Below, one piece after another: positions 43,788 to 53,737 of a stretch of DNA of 53,737 nucleotides; the stretch's first letter is position 1; every line of letters begins with the position of its first letter. Origin of the DNA: Pleurotus djamor (taxonomy: Eukaryota; Basidiomycota; Agaricomycetes; Agaricales; Pleurotaceae); the NCBI GenBank assembly GCA_029747585.1, contig JAPEVF010000297.1, forward strand, positions 1 through 53,737. Reading direction: 5' to 3'. The notes under the pieces were generated by a model that saw only the letters and a list, made by a program, of their open reading frames with translations, was not told where the DNA came from and did no database searches. The position numbers and the translations under genes are program-made.

Positions 43788-46700
43788 TCACATTGATAAC
43801 CAACGTCGATACAAAGCTTCTGCCATAGGTGTGGCTCCGGTAAGCACAAAGATAAGAGACAAGTTATATGCCGCTTCCTTCACAACACTGGTATCCTGGT
43901 GAAACCAGTAATCAGCAAGGTAGAGCGAGAGTCCAGGACTGGACTTACAATAAGTGGTCGCTGACTGGCCAGTTCAAGAACTTTTTCATAGTGGCGAACC
44001 GCAAGGGAATACAAACCTGATGAAGGGATGAACGACGGTACTCGGGTAAGATGGCTCTACAATCATACCAAGTTGGTGAAATGCACGCCCGAAATTGTAT
44101 TCGATTTCCTCTGTTTGTTCAGGGGCAATTGATAAACCACCTCGGCATTGGCGATATTGAGTTAGAAAAGCCATTCCCTGACAAACATCGTCAAAAAGGC
44201 ATGCTGGTGAGCGCAACGGACACTTTACTTGGGCGATGAGATGATGTCTGTTATCCGCTTGTCGTTGCATGGCTCTGCCCAAAGAGGCGATACCAAGGCA
44301 TAAACACACCATTGGATCATTGGGGCAGTGATCATAAGCGATCAAAAGATAGACTGAACAGAAAAGGTGAGTGAAAAGGAGATGGGCCTTTCCCGGGACA
44401 GAGACATACAAATGGCACTCTGAAAGCTTTTAGCACAGATACAAAGCTGGCCGTAGATGGTAGGCAGGATAGCATTGTGCTTCGTGGGTAGTTTGGGTAC
44501 GCTCTTGAGGTTGCCAGTAGACGTATTCGGAGTCTCGCCATCGGCGCCTTCATCTCCATCGTCGTCGCCACCACCATCGTCACCACCTTTTGTCATGGCA
44601 GTAGAGGCCCAACGCTTGCTCACCGAAACATATTTCATCGTTTCCGGGTGGGAGATGGTCGCATCCCATAATTTCACCTCTCTGAGCATGGCTTTTTGAA
44701 GCGTCGATGTGATGAAAGCGTCCGTAGGTCGTAACCCACTTGCTAGAGAGACAAGGAGCAACCGAAAAGGTTCGTTGTTGAATTGGTACGCGGTGATCAA
44801 TTTCCTGCATTGTTCAACAACGGTGTCGTATCGATTGCTAGAAATCGAGCAGGCTGCCAGACGATGTCATTTAAGGTACCCAAGATGGATATAGAGCTTG
44901 ACCGTACCGATCAAAGACAACCGTAAAGTGTCCTGGTAAGTTCGGTCTTGGAATGGGCTCGATAGCAAGATATGCCGGAGAACCTCTTCGGCTACTTCGT
45001 AGCTGCCTCTCTTGGTGAGTAGAAATGTGTACTGGGGAAATGGGTTTAGGCGGCTGCTATGGACCATTAAGAACTATGAGATAATACCTGGAGAAAGACG
45101 GTAAGCCAATCGTCGAAAGAAACACCGCGGAAGCTCGTGAGGTCTTCTTTGGAAACATTGCCTTTTCCTCGTTGCCGCATTATCGTGTCGCGTTCTATAG
45201 ATAGATAGTTGAGCCCACACTATTTCAAGGGAGGTGAATTCATACCAAGATCCAGATGAAGTCGCGACGCCATGCGTTCTTCATCCCCCTCTGTACTGAC
45301 TTCAGCACGAAGCCTAGGGAACATACCACGATATTGCTGGAGGCCAAAAGGTCAATGGCAAAGCTAGCGGGGACAGAGCGATCGTACGCACCCGCGAAAC
45401 AGAGAACAGATTCCGAGTTTCCCTAAACGTCTCTACGAGCTTCTCGGCCTCACCAAGCCACTGCTTTTCCGCTTCACCCTGTGCGTCGGTTCCCTCTGCA
45501 TTGAGCATGTCTGGCCATAGTGCTGTTAAGCGCTTGTAGCCCGAGATGACTTGCTTCTCTTTCTCAGCTTCGAGCTCCTTCAGCTGGGCCAGAGTCAACT
45601 TGCGCTGAGCGGAGTTACTCTTTTTCTTCTTCTCTTCAGAGAAGAGGGATGAGCCAGGGCCCGCGGGAGCTGGCGTCGAAGCACTTCCAGTCCCATCCAA
45701 GCCCATACGATGTCGTTTGCGCGAATCAATGACTGTTGAATACGCTACATCAGCAATAAGAAGTGGACAAAGGAAAGTACGCAGACCTTCATATACGAGT
45801 GCTAAGGCTTTGCGAGGTTCGTCTAATGATTCGTAAACAGAAGCGAGTTTCATCTTGACGTCGTTGTTCGTGGAGTCTGTGTCTTTGACTGAGATGGATG
45901 TCAATGGGAGTCGCCAAGGATATACATAGACACATACTGTGTTCGTATACTTCAGCCGCTTCTCGAAGTTCTCCAAGCATGCGAAAGCAGTCAGCTGTTT
46001 GGAGAAGAATATACAGACTACTCGTCTGGATCCCAACTGAGCCGATGGAAGATAAAAGCAATTGTATTACTCACAGCGGCCCCAGAGCCGAGGAGTTCGT
46101 AGATAGGCTTAGCTTCCGCGTACATTCCACGTTCAAAGTACACATCAGCTATTTCGCTGAAAAGAGGGGAATAGTCAAGGACGTCTTCCGAAAGAACAAT
46201 ATTAGCGTGCATCTAGGTGATTGGTGAGAAGAGCTTCGCTCGAACATAGCACGGAACTCACCTTTCCCTCTTCAACATCCCCCATCCGCAGTCTGGAGAC
46301 GCAGAGTCGATGTCGTGCATTCACATCAAGGGGGTAGCATCCCGCCCGTGGTTCTCCATTCCGTCCTGGAACCAAGCTCCGGCCTTCTTCATCGGCAACG
46401 TCATACTCTCTATCATCATTACAAACGTCCCAATATTTCTGCTCCATACGACCTTGCAACCAACGACAGCCCCTCCGAATGACGTTGACCGCATTGTCGT
46501 AGGTTTCGAGTGTGTTGCAAAGATCCGCAAGGACAAGGATTTCCATCAAGGCGAACCCTCCTCCTGCGATGCTTCCGCCTGTGGACGGGTCCATGCCTTT
46601 TCCGGCAGGGTGAAGAGCTACAAAATGATCAAAGGCTTCTTGGAAGAGGCTTGCGCAGAGTTTGAGCTCTGATAATTCGATAAGAATCGTCCGTAGTTCG

Positions 46701-47654
46701 CTGAGGACATTGAGATCATGGGGGTAACGGGTTAATATGGCTAAGAATGCGTTTCGTGCGAGTTTGAAATCTCCGAGTTCCTTGGCCAATGTTGCAAGGT
46801 CCCAAAAGGCATGAATATTGGACGGGTCGAGCTTGCTAACTTTTCTATAGCAATAAAGCGCCTGTTGGTTGAACCCCAACTCTCTACAAAAGCTCAGCAG
46901 GGAATCCATGGATATCGTGTTATAACACACCTGGATTGCTTCGCAAGTCGATCCCATTCATCTGCATCGTGTCTCAGATGCGCCGCCATAATCCGAAGTT
47001 GCAGAGCCTTCTGGTGTTCTTTCAAATCGTCATAACATTGCGCAAGAACATTCCATGCAGAAGGTGCTCGAGGTTCAATACGTATGACTTCTTGCATCAA
47101 CCGGATGGCTTCATGTGTATTACAGTCAACGTAGGCTTGATTTCCTTGGCCAATCAAAGCGCGGACCTCAGGCGATAATACAGGCCCTTCAGCTCTGCCT
47201 TTCTGCGACAATAGTCTCAGGCGCACTGTCCAATCCAGCAGAAGGGCAAACGTACCTTTCTCCGAGGTTTTCCTATCCCTGACGCCGCCCGCAAGTCGTC
47301 CTTAAATTCTGCATCTTGCTCTTGGATCGCGAAGTCCCAGTCTTTCGTCAACCCAACACTTGAAGCACGATCGCTGGCTCTGACGTTCTGCACCAATCGA
47401 CTAATGAAACCGTAAGGTTCCGATTCAGTTCACTTCTATAAGACATGGCCTGACTCAAAGTCATTCTCTATGGCCTTCTCCGCAGCTGCATCCTCGGGGA
47501 AGACAGACTGGCCGTCGTCTTGATCTTCCTCGGAGCCAGATGTCGAGGGCTCAAAATCCGAGTCATTTTGGGAGTTGGATTCGTCTGAGTCTGCGAGCAG
47601 TCCCTCTGAGCGTGTGTGCAGTCAGAGGTTTTGAAATACAGTACCGTGGAGCAT
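43788..47654 (-). CDS. TFC4: Transcription factor TFIIIC subunit TFC4 (TPR protein)
   Basis: Large multi-exon gene for the tetratricopeptide-repeat subunit of TFIIIC (GTF3C3 in animals), which binds the A-box half of polymerase III promoters and recruits TFIIIB. The N-terminus is acidic (MLH then, after an intron, EGLLADSDESNSQNDSDFEP). TPR-like units follow: GNQAYVDCNTHEAIRLMQEV, SAWNVLAQCYDDLKEHQKAL, ALYCYRKVSKLDPSN, AFWDLATLAKELGDFKLARN, and after a middle segment LFSEIADVYFERGMYAEAK and LQTADCFRMLGELREAAEVY. A lysine-rich insert lies near 45570-45640. The C-terminus has DPMVCLCLGIASLGRAMQRQ and AAYNLSLIFVLTGATP, ending RRWLSM, the usual TFC4 ending. At least a dozen introns are needed, not all resolved. 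The start at 47654 uses a 10-nt first exon. Confidence 0.9.
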
Positions 47655-47871
47655 TCCAAAAATGAGCAAACGATTAAAACGAGGGTTGACCTTGACGACG
47701 GTTGCGATCTTGAAGGGGCGCGATCACGTGTGCGTGAGCTTCAGGAGCTCCAGGGACTCTGAAGCTGCAGTTCAATCACTTGAGTTCAAGTCGGAAGCAC
47801 AGGGGTCACCATCTGTAAGTAAGTCTGATCTACATTGTATTTCAGCGCGGCAAAAGCAAATACAAAACATT

Positions 47872-48987
47872 TCAAAGCCCGTCTTCCCAGCCCGATGACC
47901 AGTCCCAATCCACACCTCTTTGAAATATTTCAGGACGTTGGAAGGACGATGGATACCATCGGCCATACTCCCCAAATGCTGATCGTTGGAATTCAACATA
48001 CTCCAAGTTTGGAAAGTGTCCAAAGCAGACATTGGCCACATGCCAAATTGATTTGTATAAGTTATAAACCCCCGGGCCTCCGAGAATAATCACGCGAAGA
48101 CCAGGGGCTTTATCCTTGAGTTGGTTGAAGTGTTCGAGGAGCTCTGAGGGAGGCTATAAAGCTCGTCAGCACCATTAAATTCACACACTTCAACGGATAT
48201 TATATACCTCTTCCGTCAATAATTCGAGAACTTCGAGCAAAGGCATGCGTGACGCTAGGTCAAATATGTCCCGTAGTGATCCGTAAGACGAGAATGTTCT
48301 GAGGCTTGCGAGTGCGTCGTCCGTGTGGGTCGCAATGTATTCGTGCACTACACGGCGTAGTTTCAGGTGGGTTACGCGCCGATGCGTGATGATCTCATTC
48401 AGTAGCCGATGGTCGGTCTCGACCACACGGAGGGTAGGGAGCGAGGTGGGTAACAGCGAAATAGAATGAATCCCCTCCGGAATGAACAGCTTCTGGATGG
48501 TGGTTTGCGTATTGAGAAAGTCGATGAAAGCCGATGTGCGGAGTGGAAGGTGGTCGTAACGGAAGGACTTCAGAGAGAATGGCATATCCTTGAAGATATC
48601 GGAGTCGTCAAAATATGTGTAGGCGAAGCCAATCCACAAATGTTTCAGGTTCGTAAGTTGCGAAAGGACCCTCCCGATGAGTGGATACAGCGGCCGTGGC
48701 AGCGAGCCCGCTCCTCCAAACGCGTGTGTTGACTTGGCCGTCACGACAACTTCTTCAACATAGGGAGCAAGTCTACCATTGCAGGTGGACACCCTTTCCG
48801 ACACGGCGATGAGACATTTCTCTAGATCGTACTCATCCCTTTGGACAAGCCGAATGGCATGGTAGAGAAGTGGTTCCGTAGCGGCATGCAGAACTCGCGA
48901 TGCGTAAAGGCAGGAGAACAAAGTTGGTCGGTCGTCGATGAACTTGGTGATGTAGGTGACAAGTTCAAATGGAAGTTGCTTTGGCAT
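47872..48987 (-). CDS. F-box-like/leucine-rich protein, paralog 2
   Basis: Exons 48208-48987 (780 bp) and 47872-48153 give 353 residues. It begins MPKQLPFELVTYITKFIDDRPTLFSCLYASRVLH, a short F-box-like helix set. Weak leucine-rich units follow (LKHLWIGFAYTYF, IQKLFIPEGIHSI, LEVLELLTEE). Exon 2 carries LRVIILGGPGVYN, IWHVANVCFGHFPNLEYVEFQ and a tryptophan-rich end VDWDWSSGWEDGL. The frame and intron position match paralogs 1 and 3. The stop lies 217 bp upstream of TFC4, the same orientation. Function as an SCF adaptor is inferred. Confidence 0.75.
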
Positions 48988-49252
48988 GGTAGCGTTGAAA
49001 CTATCTCTCTGGAGAGGTAGGCACTAACATCTAGCGATCGAGCCGTTCCGTCTTTGAAGCAAAACCCTGAGAACGGATCGCAAGCGAATCGTCATCGAAG
49101 TCCACGAGGGGCTCAGGAGTGACTAGTGACTCCTGGTAAGGATTCAAGTAACGTCTCAATCAAATCTCAATGCCTCATTTTTTGTCGTGTACCAAAGAAA
49201 GAATACACGCCGCTCATCAAATACACTTCCTCTAACCAAATAAAAAGCATTC

Positions 49253-50392
49253 TCACACTTTAACATCCCACTTAGTCGCCCAATCCAAGTACTCAAGCCT
49301 ACTCCGATAGAATACCACTGGTGTTTGCAAAGACGATCTGTACCATCGTCCAACATCCGAGAGCTCCTTCTCAAATTCGACCAACTCCAATTGTGAGAAA
49401 TACCTGAACCCCATGTTCGCGACATGCCAAATGTAGTCGCTAGAGCTACTGATTCCATCGCCGCTAAGATCAAGGACACGGAGCTTGGGCGCAGTTTTCT
49501 TCAAGGTGTTCAGTGGACTAGGAAGTCGTGTAGAAGACTAGCAAACGGCGGTGGATGAGAGTCAGTCCCAGCTTCGGTGAACACTCCTACGTGAAGGACT
49601 CACATCGCCTGTTGATATCATCAAAACTTCCAAGAGAGGCATGTGTGCTGCTATATTGAAGATTTCCCGCAGCGGTCCCGAGCAGGAGAACACCCTTATA
49701 TTAGAAAAGAGGGCCCCCAGGTCTGCATTCACCAGCGATTGGAGCGTGCCTGGCGTAGCAGATCGTATTTTAAGGTGGGTGATAGGCCTCCCAGTGAGAA
49801 CACTGNCGACCGAAACATCGTCTAGCTCCACAGTGCGCAGGTTGGGTAGCGCACTTCGACTCAGAGTCAGATCATCCCCCCACTCCTTGGGGAACGACAT
49901 CCGCTCAATCAACTTCTGTTTTTCCAAAAAGTTCAGAAACCCCGGTGGATTGACAGGGATAGAGTTGAACCCAACCATCCTCAACGAGAACGGTATATTC
50001 TTGTCCAAATACCCTCCATCAAGGACCATCCCAAGAAAGTCGACATAGAGATACTTCAGATTATGGACTTTGGTGAGAATCGCCGCGATGAATGGGACGG
50101 ATGGGAGCGCCAGGATGGCGGAAAAGCCGAGTGGTGAAGTCGAGGTGACAACGAACTCTTCTACACAGCTCGCGAGCCTGTTGTCTGATTCAGATATCCG
50201 TTGCAGGACCTGTTTGAGATGCCTTCTGAGCACATCTTCGTCCCATAGCCCGATGCGAATACAGCGATAGAGGTGTTTCTCAACTTCAGGAAGGAGGATT
50301 TGAGAAAGGCGGAGACAGGTGTAGGCGGTGCGTCTGTCGTCGATTGACTTGATTATATGATGGATAAGTTCGATGGGGAGTTGAACAGGCAT
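49253..50392 (-). CDS. F-box-like/leucine-rich protein, paralog 3
   Basis: Exons 49604-50392 and 49253-49537 give 357 residues. It begins MPVQLPIELIHHIIKSIDDRRTAYTCLRLSQILL, very like paralog 2. Leucine-rich stretches include LKYLYVDFLGMVL, IERMSFPKEWG, ITHLKIRSA and LEVLMISTGD. Exon 2 contains LRVLDLSGDGIS, IWHVANMGFRYFSQLELVEF and LEYLDWATKWD. IWHVAN is shared with paralog 2, which lies 265 bp away in the same orientation, so these two arose by tandem duplication. One N base is present at 49806, in a codon that otherwise fits. Confidence 0.75.
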
Positions 50393-50465
50393 GGCTAGAG
50401 CCTAAGGGCGATGGGAAACCCTGAAGAACCTCGGCACTCGACCAGTGATGTCATCGAAGTGAGGT

Positions 50466-51451
50466 TCATAAATACATCGTCCTACGAATCAGGAACAAAT
50501 CATGAACGACAAGCACCATACTCGACAGTATAGTAATCCCAATGATAACGGCGATCAAGAGATCATACCAGCCAATATAAAACACCACGCTCACATCAAA
50601 GAACAACGCAACGGCAAGTTGAAGAAGAACACACCCTCTCAACCGTAACTGAAGTGAAAATCGTATACCTTCGTCCTCTCCACCCACTTCAAATTGTTTG
50701 CCTTCTTGAACGGAACTCAGGAAATGCGCAGCATTAGCTGCACTCACACCCGCAACGGCGGCGACTCCCAGATCCAACGCCAACGCCAAAAGCCCCATAA
50801 TCGTTCCCCCCGTGACGAAAACCTGCCTTCCTCTTAGCATACCTTCGAATTCATCTCCAAGAATCTCCACCATCAAAGAGAGGAAAGCCACGATGATCCC
50901 GGCTGTGAATGTTGACTAGGAAGATACGTTTAGCCAGTGACAGAACGGAATCAACGCGGAATTGCCTTGTTTCCTTGGCACAGAACTTACGATAAGGATG
51001 AGAGTTGAGAAACTCTTGACCTGGGATTTGAGCCGACGGGCGTGATCTGGGCAGAGACAGAAGCAATGAAATAAGCAATTCCGTGGGTCATTTGGATTCC
51101 GTTCACGCTAGCAACGGGCAAACGCACAGTTATTGCTATTGGTTGTCTTCGTATCCCCTCTGTCTCCAGGTAATGGTACCTTGTTCTGTTTGGGCATATC
51201 TTTCCGTCCAAGTGCACCTTGACAATCGACTCCACTAGGTTGGTGGTTGATGGAGACAAGGTTTGATATTATGATATCTAAAGTAGCTTGGGCTACCCCA
51301 ATGTCGATAGGTGACGGATGCGTAGGCGAGCTTATATTACAGCTACGTGTGCGTCTTTCACCTAAACCCAAACAGACGAAAATGAACGAATGGTTCCTTT
51401 GAAGATGAAAGGGGAAGACTCACCACACAGAGTCGCTGTCGTCGTACTCAT
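50466..51451 (-). CDS. Multi-pass membrane protein of unknown family
   Basis: Several exons: the start MSTTTATLCGERRTRSCNIS splices across a 60-bp intron after TLCG, then on through ATLDIIISNLVSINHQPSG. Later exons carry STFTAGIIVAFLSLMVEILG, VTGGTIMGLLALALDLGVAAVAGVSAA, RGCVLLQLAVALFFDVSVVFYIG and WYDLLIAVIIGITILSSMVLVV, ending RRTMYL. This predicts four helices and a short polar loop (SVQEGKQFEVGGEDEG). The middle exon borders (about 50930-51210) are uncertain. A TATATAAC-type box on the minus strand lies near 51527-51534, upstream of the start. I do not recognise the family. Confidence 0.65.
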
Positions 51452-51862
51452 CGTCTCATCAGAGATGGATACGCACTCAGAGGATGTGGAATCCATGTAA
51501 TATTTTGTACTCTGTTAATTGTGCGCCGTTATATACCCATCGAGGGAACCAAGAGCCCTTGGCGGATAGCTGTGCCACCCCTCATCCCAAGGTTCTTCAC
51601 AAGAGCGCCATCAGCCTAACGAGAGTGATGTGATAGAAGCTTGGAGTCAGCATGCAGTCATCAGCGTAACTCTCATGGACGGAGACAAGTGAATGGGCGC
51701 CGGCTTGCTACCCTTGAGCTTTATAGGAGAGACTCCTGTTTCGACAGGGTTGCCTGCGAGAAGGAGCCTATCCCCAGTGCTGGCCAGCTTAGCAGACACC
51801 ACATACACCAAGGGACGATGTCAAAATGTCAGAGAAACAGTATACAAAGAAGGTCAAAGGAT
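51452..51862. other. Intergenic, about 0.4 kb
   Basis: Promoter of the gene starting at 51451, plus the 3' region of the single-pass membrane protein. No gene was seen. Confidence 0.4.
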
Positions 51863-53245
51863 TTATAGCATCCGAGCTATGTTTCCATCTTGAACATCAT
51901 AACTCGTGCTGGCTTGTCCTTCCGACATTCTCTTTCTCTCATCTTCACTAAGACTGCCCCCGCTCGAGGTCGCACCATCATCATCCGATCCCAACACAGG
52001 CACCACCGCCACCCCTACTTCTATATGTGGCAGTTCTTCCTCGTCATCAACATATGATGGGCCTGCCTGTGACATCGCAGATGATAACGGATGCTGAGGA
52101 AGCACATGAGGAGGCGCAGCGGCCAATGATGATGTCGACGGTCTTGATGATGACGATGAATTTGGCGGTACAGGCATGGCAATAAGAACCGCCACCTGCA
52201 CCTTCCCATTTTTCCCTAGTTGCTGCGTAACCGGAATCTTCTCATCGTTCGTGTTGGTGGCATTACCATTACCATTCGTATGGTTATTATTATCAGATGG
52301 CGTGGATGATGGTCTTGATCGTCGTAAAAATGCCGGTACAAATCGTGAGAGTGCCGAAGGGGGTGAGCTGGCAGTGTTGGTAGCCGCAGCACCATCCGCC
52401 TCGGATGTAGATGTGGATGAGCCCCCTTGGACATCCGGCGGTGGGGGTGGAGGCGACGAGTACAGAGCTGAGAGGGGCTGAAGGTTGATCAGTATGATAA
52501 TAATAAAAGAGCGTGACGATAATATCGCAAAGAAGTCGAAGAAATCTATTTTTAGCAGCGCCTCCCAGTAGGTTGGTAAGCGGGGAAAAGCTATGAATGA
52601 GGCCGCTACTGCGCCGGAGACAAGGATTTCGCAACAAGGTACTTACCAGCATTCCCTCCCAGTCCACATGTTCCTTCAACGCTACCGAGTAATCTGGGCG
52701 TCCGAACTCAGCCTTGGGCACGTATGCTTCAAACATCTTGGGTTTCTTGGATAAATCCACTCGGGGTCGTGATGACGATGCCGGGGGTATCCATGTGCCA
52801 TTCCGTATTGCCTCTTCGATAAGCCGGCGGTGTCGTCTGCGCAGTATGAGTGAACGGACGACGATGGCAGAAGATACGCCCAAAAGTAAGACGAGAGTAG
52901 CTGGATAACGGGTTCAATAACGTTCCCGCGAGAGTTGCGTCGGTGCGTGGATCAGACCGCAGCAGAGATGACGAATGAAATGCACCAATGATCAGAATTA
53001 TTCCTCCGTCGGTTTCAAAGGATAAGCTCACCTAGGAACGTATACAAGTACAGTGAAGCTGAGGTAGCGATTCCATTCGGATTTGAAGGGGGTGTTGAAT
53101 GGGTTGTAGGAAAAGGATCCATGGGTGCGGCTGAGTAAGTTGGCGTTTCAAAGGAGGAGGAGGTGACGGTCGAAGAAGTGGAGTTTACTACGTCCGATGT
53201 CGTGCTGCCGGTTGCAGAAAGCGACGACGAGGAAGCCGTGGACAT
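51863..53245 (-). CDS. Single-pass membrane protein with a Ser/Thr-rich ectodomain
   Basis: The N-terminus MSTASSSSLSATGSTTSDVV is almost only S, T and small residues for about 60 residues (likely O-glycosylated, extracellular, no classical signal peptide). After an intron a helix follows (LVLLLGVSSAIVVRSLIL) with the stop-transfer RRRHRRLIEEAIRNG. The cytosolic part has PKMFEAYVPKAEFGRPDY and, after a second intron, a proline run (SSPPPPPPDVQGG) and long low-complexity Ser/Asn stretches. Near the C-terminus LPHIEVGVAVVPVLGSDD precedes a Ser/Glu tail. This layout is common in fungal surface or signalling anchors. I recognise no catalytic domain. Exon borders are approximate. Confidence 0.65.
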
Positions 53246-53737
53246 GGTGGAAGCGCGAGGAGAGAAAGGGCTTCCAGGTTAAGTAATCACCTCGCGAGAA
53301 CGAAACAAGATGGAAGAGGGGTGGGTTATGTTTAGCCGATGGGGGGAGACTGGTGGACCGGTGCGAGAAGGAGATGGGAAGGAATCGGAAAGGAAATGTG
53401 CGTATATCCCTGTGAATAGTATGAAGATCAGTCAGCCTCACCCATTCGGCGATGCTATTGATAGGTTTGGGGCGTGTGTCGTGATGCATACCTCGGTCGC
53501 TGGAGACAAACGCCCAAACAGAATTAATGCTACCCGGCAGCAGAGACGTTTCAAATTATAAATACAAGGGAAAACGAAAAGCGCAGCGTCGAAACGGGGC
53601 GGCGGCGACTGCACGGTACAACGAGGAGATGATGGGCAAGAGGGAAGAAGCTAGGCGCCCAGCGGACGCCGTGCATGTTGTCTTAGTGTGGAAAACAAAA
53701 AAAACAACATAGAAACAAGTCTACTTTGTTTTATTCA
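53246..53737. other. Upstream region of the last gene
   Basis: Holds the promoter of the gene starting at 53245. The plus-strand frame from 53527 (charged, MLPGSRDVSNYKYKGKRK) has no recognised motif, so I do not call it a gene. The window ends here. Confidence 0.4.

Overview
The window is nuclear DNA from a basidiomycete fungus, almost certainly a mushroom-forming Agaricomycete. The genes are dense and split by many 50-65 bp GT-AG introns. Three nuclear tRNAs are present, two with short introns. The gene families are typical of the group: an AA9 lytic polysaccharide monooxygenase, a HET-domain protein, Agaricomycete seven-helix membrane proteins, F-box/leucine-rich-repeat paralogs, and a KDZ transposase with its CxC1 cysteine cluster.

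Layout. 1-11.3 kb: a membrane protein (minus strand), a MICOS MIC26/MIC27 subunit, tRNA-Arg, EMC1 (with scattered N bases), a secreted lysine/proline-rich protein with a kinase-like tail, and a HET-domain protein. 12.5-27.4 kb: one 14.9 kb KDZ DNA transposon (12488-27353), with terminal inverted repeats of about 1.4 kb and a 7-bp target-site duplication. It sits in the middle of an exon of a minus-strand gene whose halves lie at 27354-27666 and 11996-12480. 28.4-30.2 kb: a candidate small inverted-repeat element. 30.5-38.6 kb: an aldo/keto reductase, a seven-helix membrane protein, tRNA-Cys, an HPP-family membrane protein, the first F-box paralog and tRNA-Asp. 38.8-53.7 kb: the AA9 enzyme, a small acidic protein, a second seven-helix protein, TFIIIC subunit TFC4, two more F-box paralogs, a multi-pass membrane protein and a single-pass membrane protein.

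The most interesting part is the transposon. Deleting the element plus one copy of its 7-bp duplication restores a continuous 223-codon reading frame, so the borders are known to the base and the insertion looks fairly recent. The element carries the KDZ transposase on the minus strand and, divergently, two plus-strand cargo genes of unknown function. Its arms hold dozens of 12-bp palindromes of the form TGGGYRYRCCCA. One identical palindrome lies in the promoter between transposase and cargo, beside three copies of a different 16-bp dyad (GTGAAC-N4-GTTCAC). This looks like an element-encoded regulatory circuit. A second, 1.49 kb transposon with TGAAAGC repeats is nested in the left arm.

Limits: gene models were spliced by eye. 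Exon borders are given where frame and splice sites agree. Family names come from recognised motifs, not from searches.
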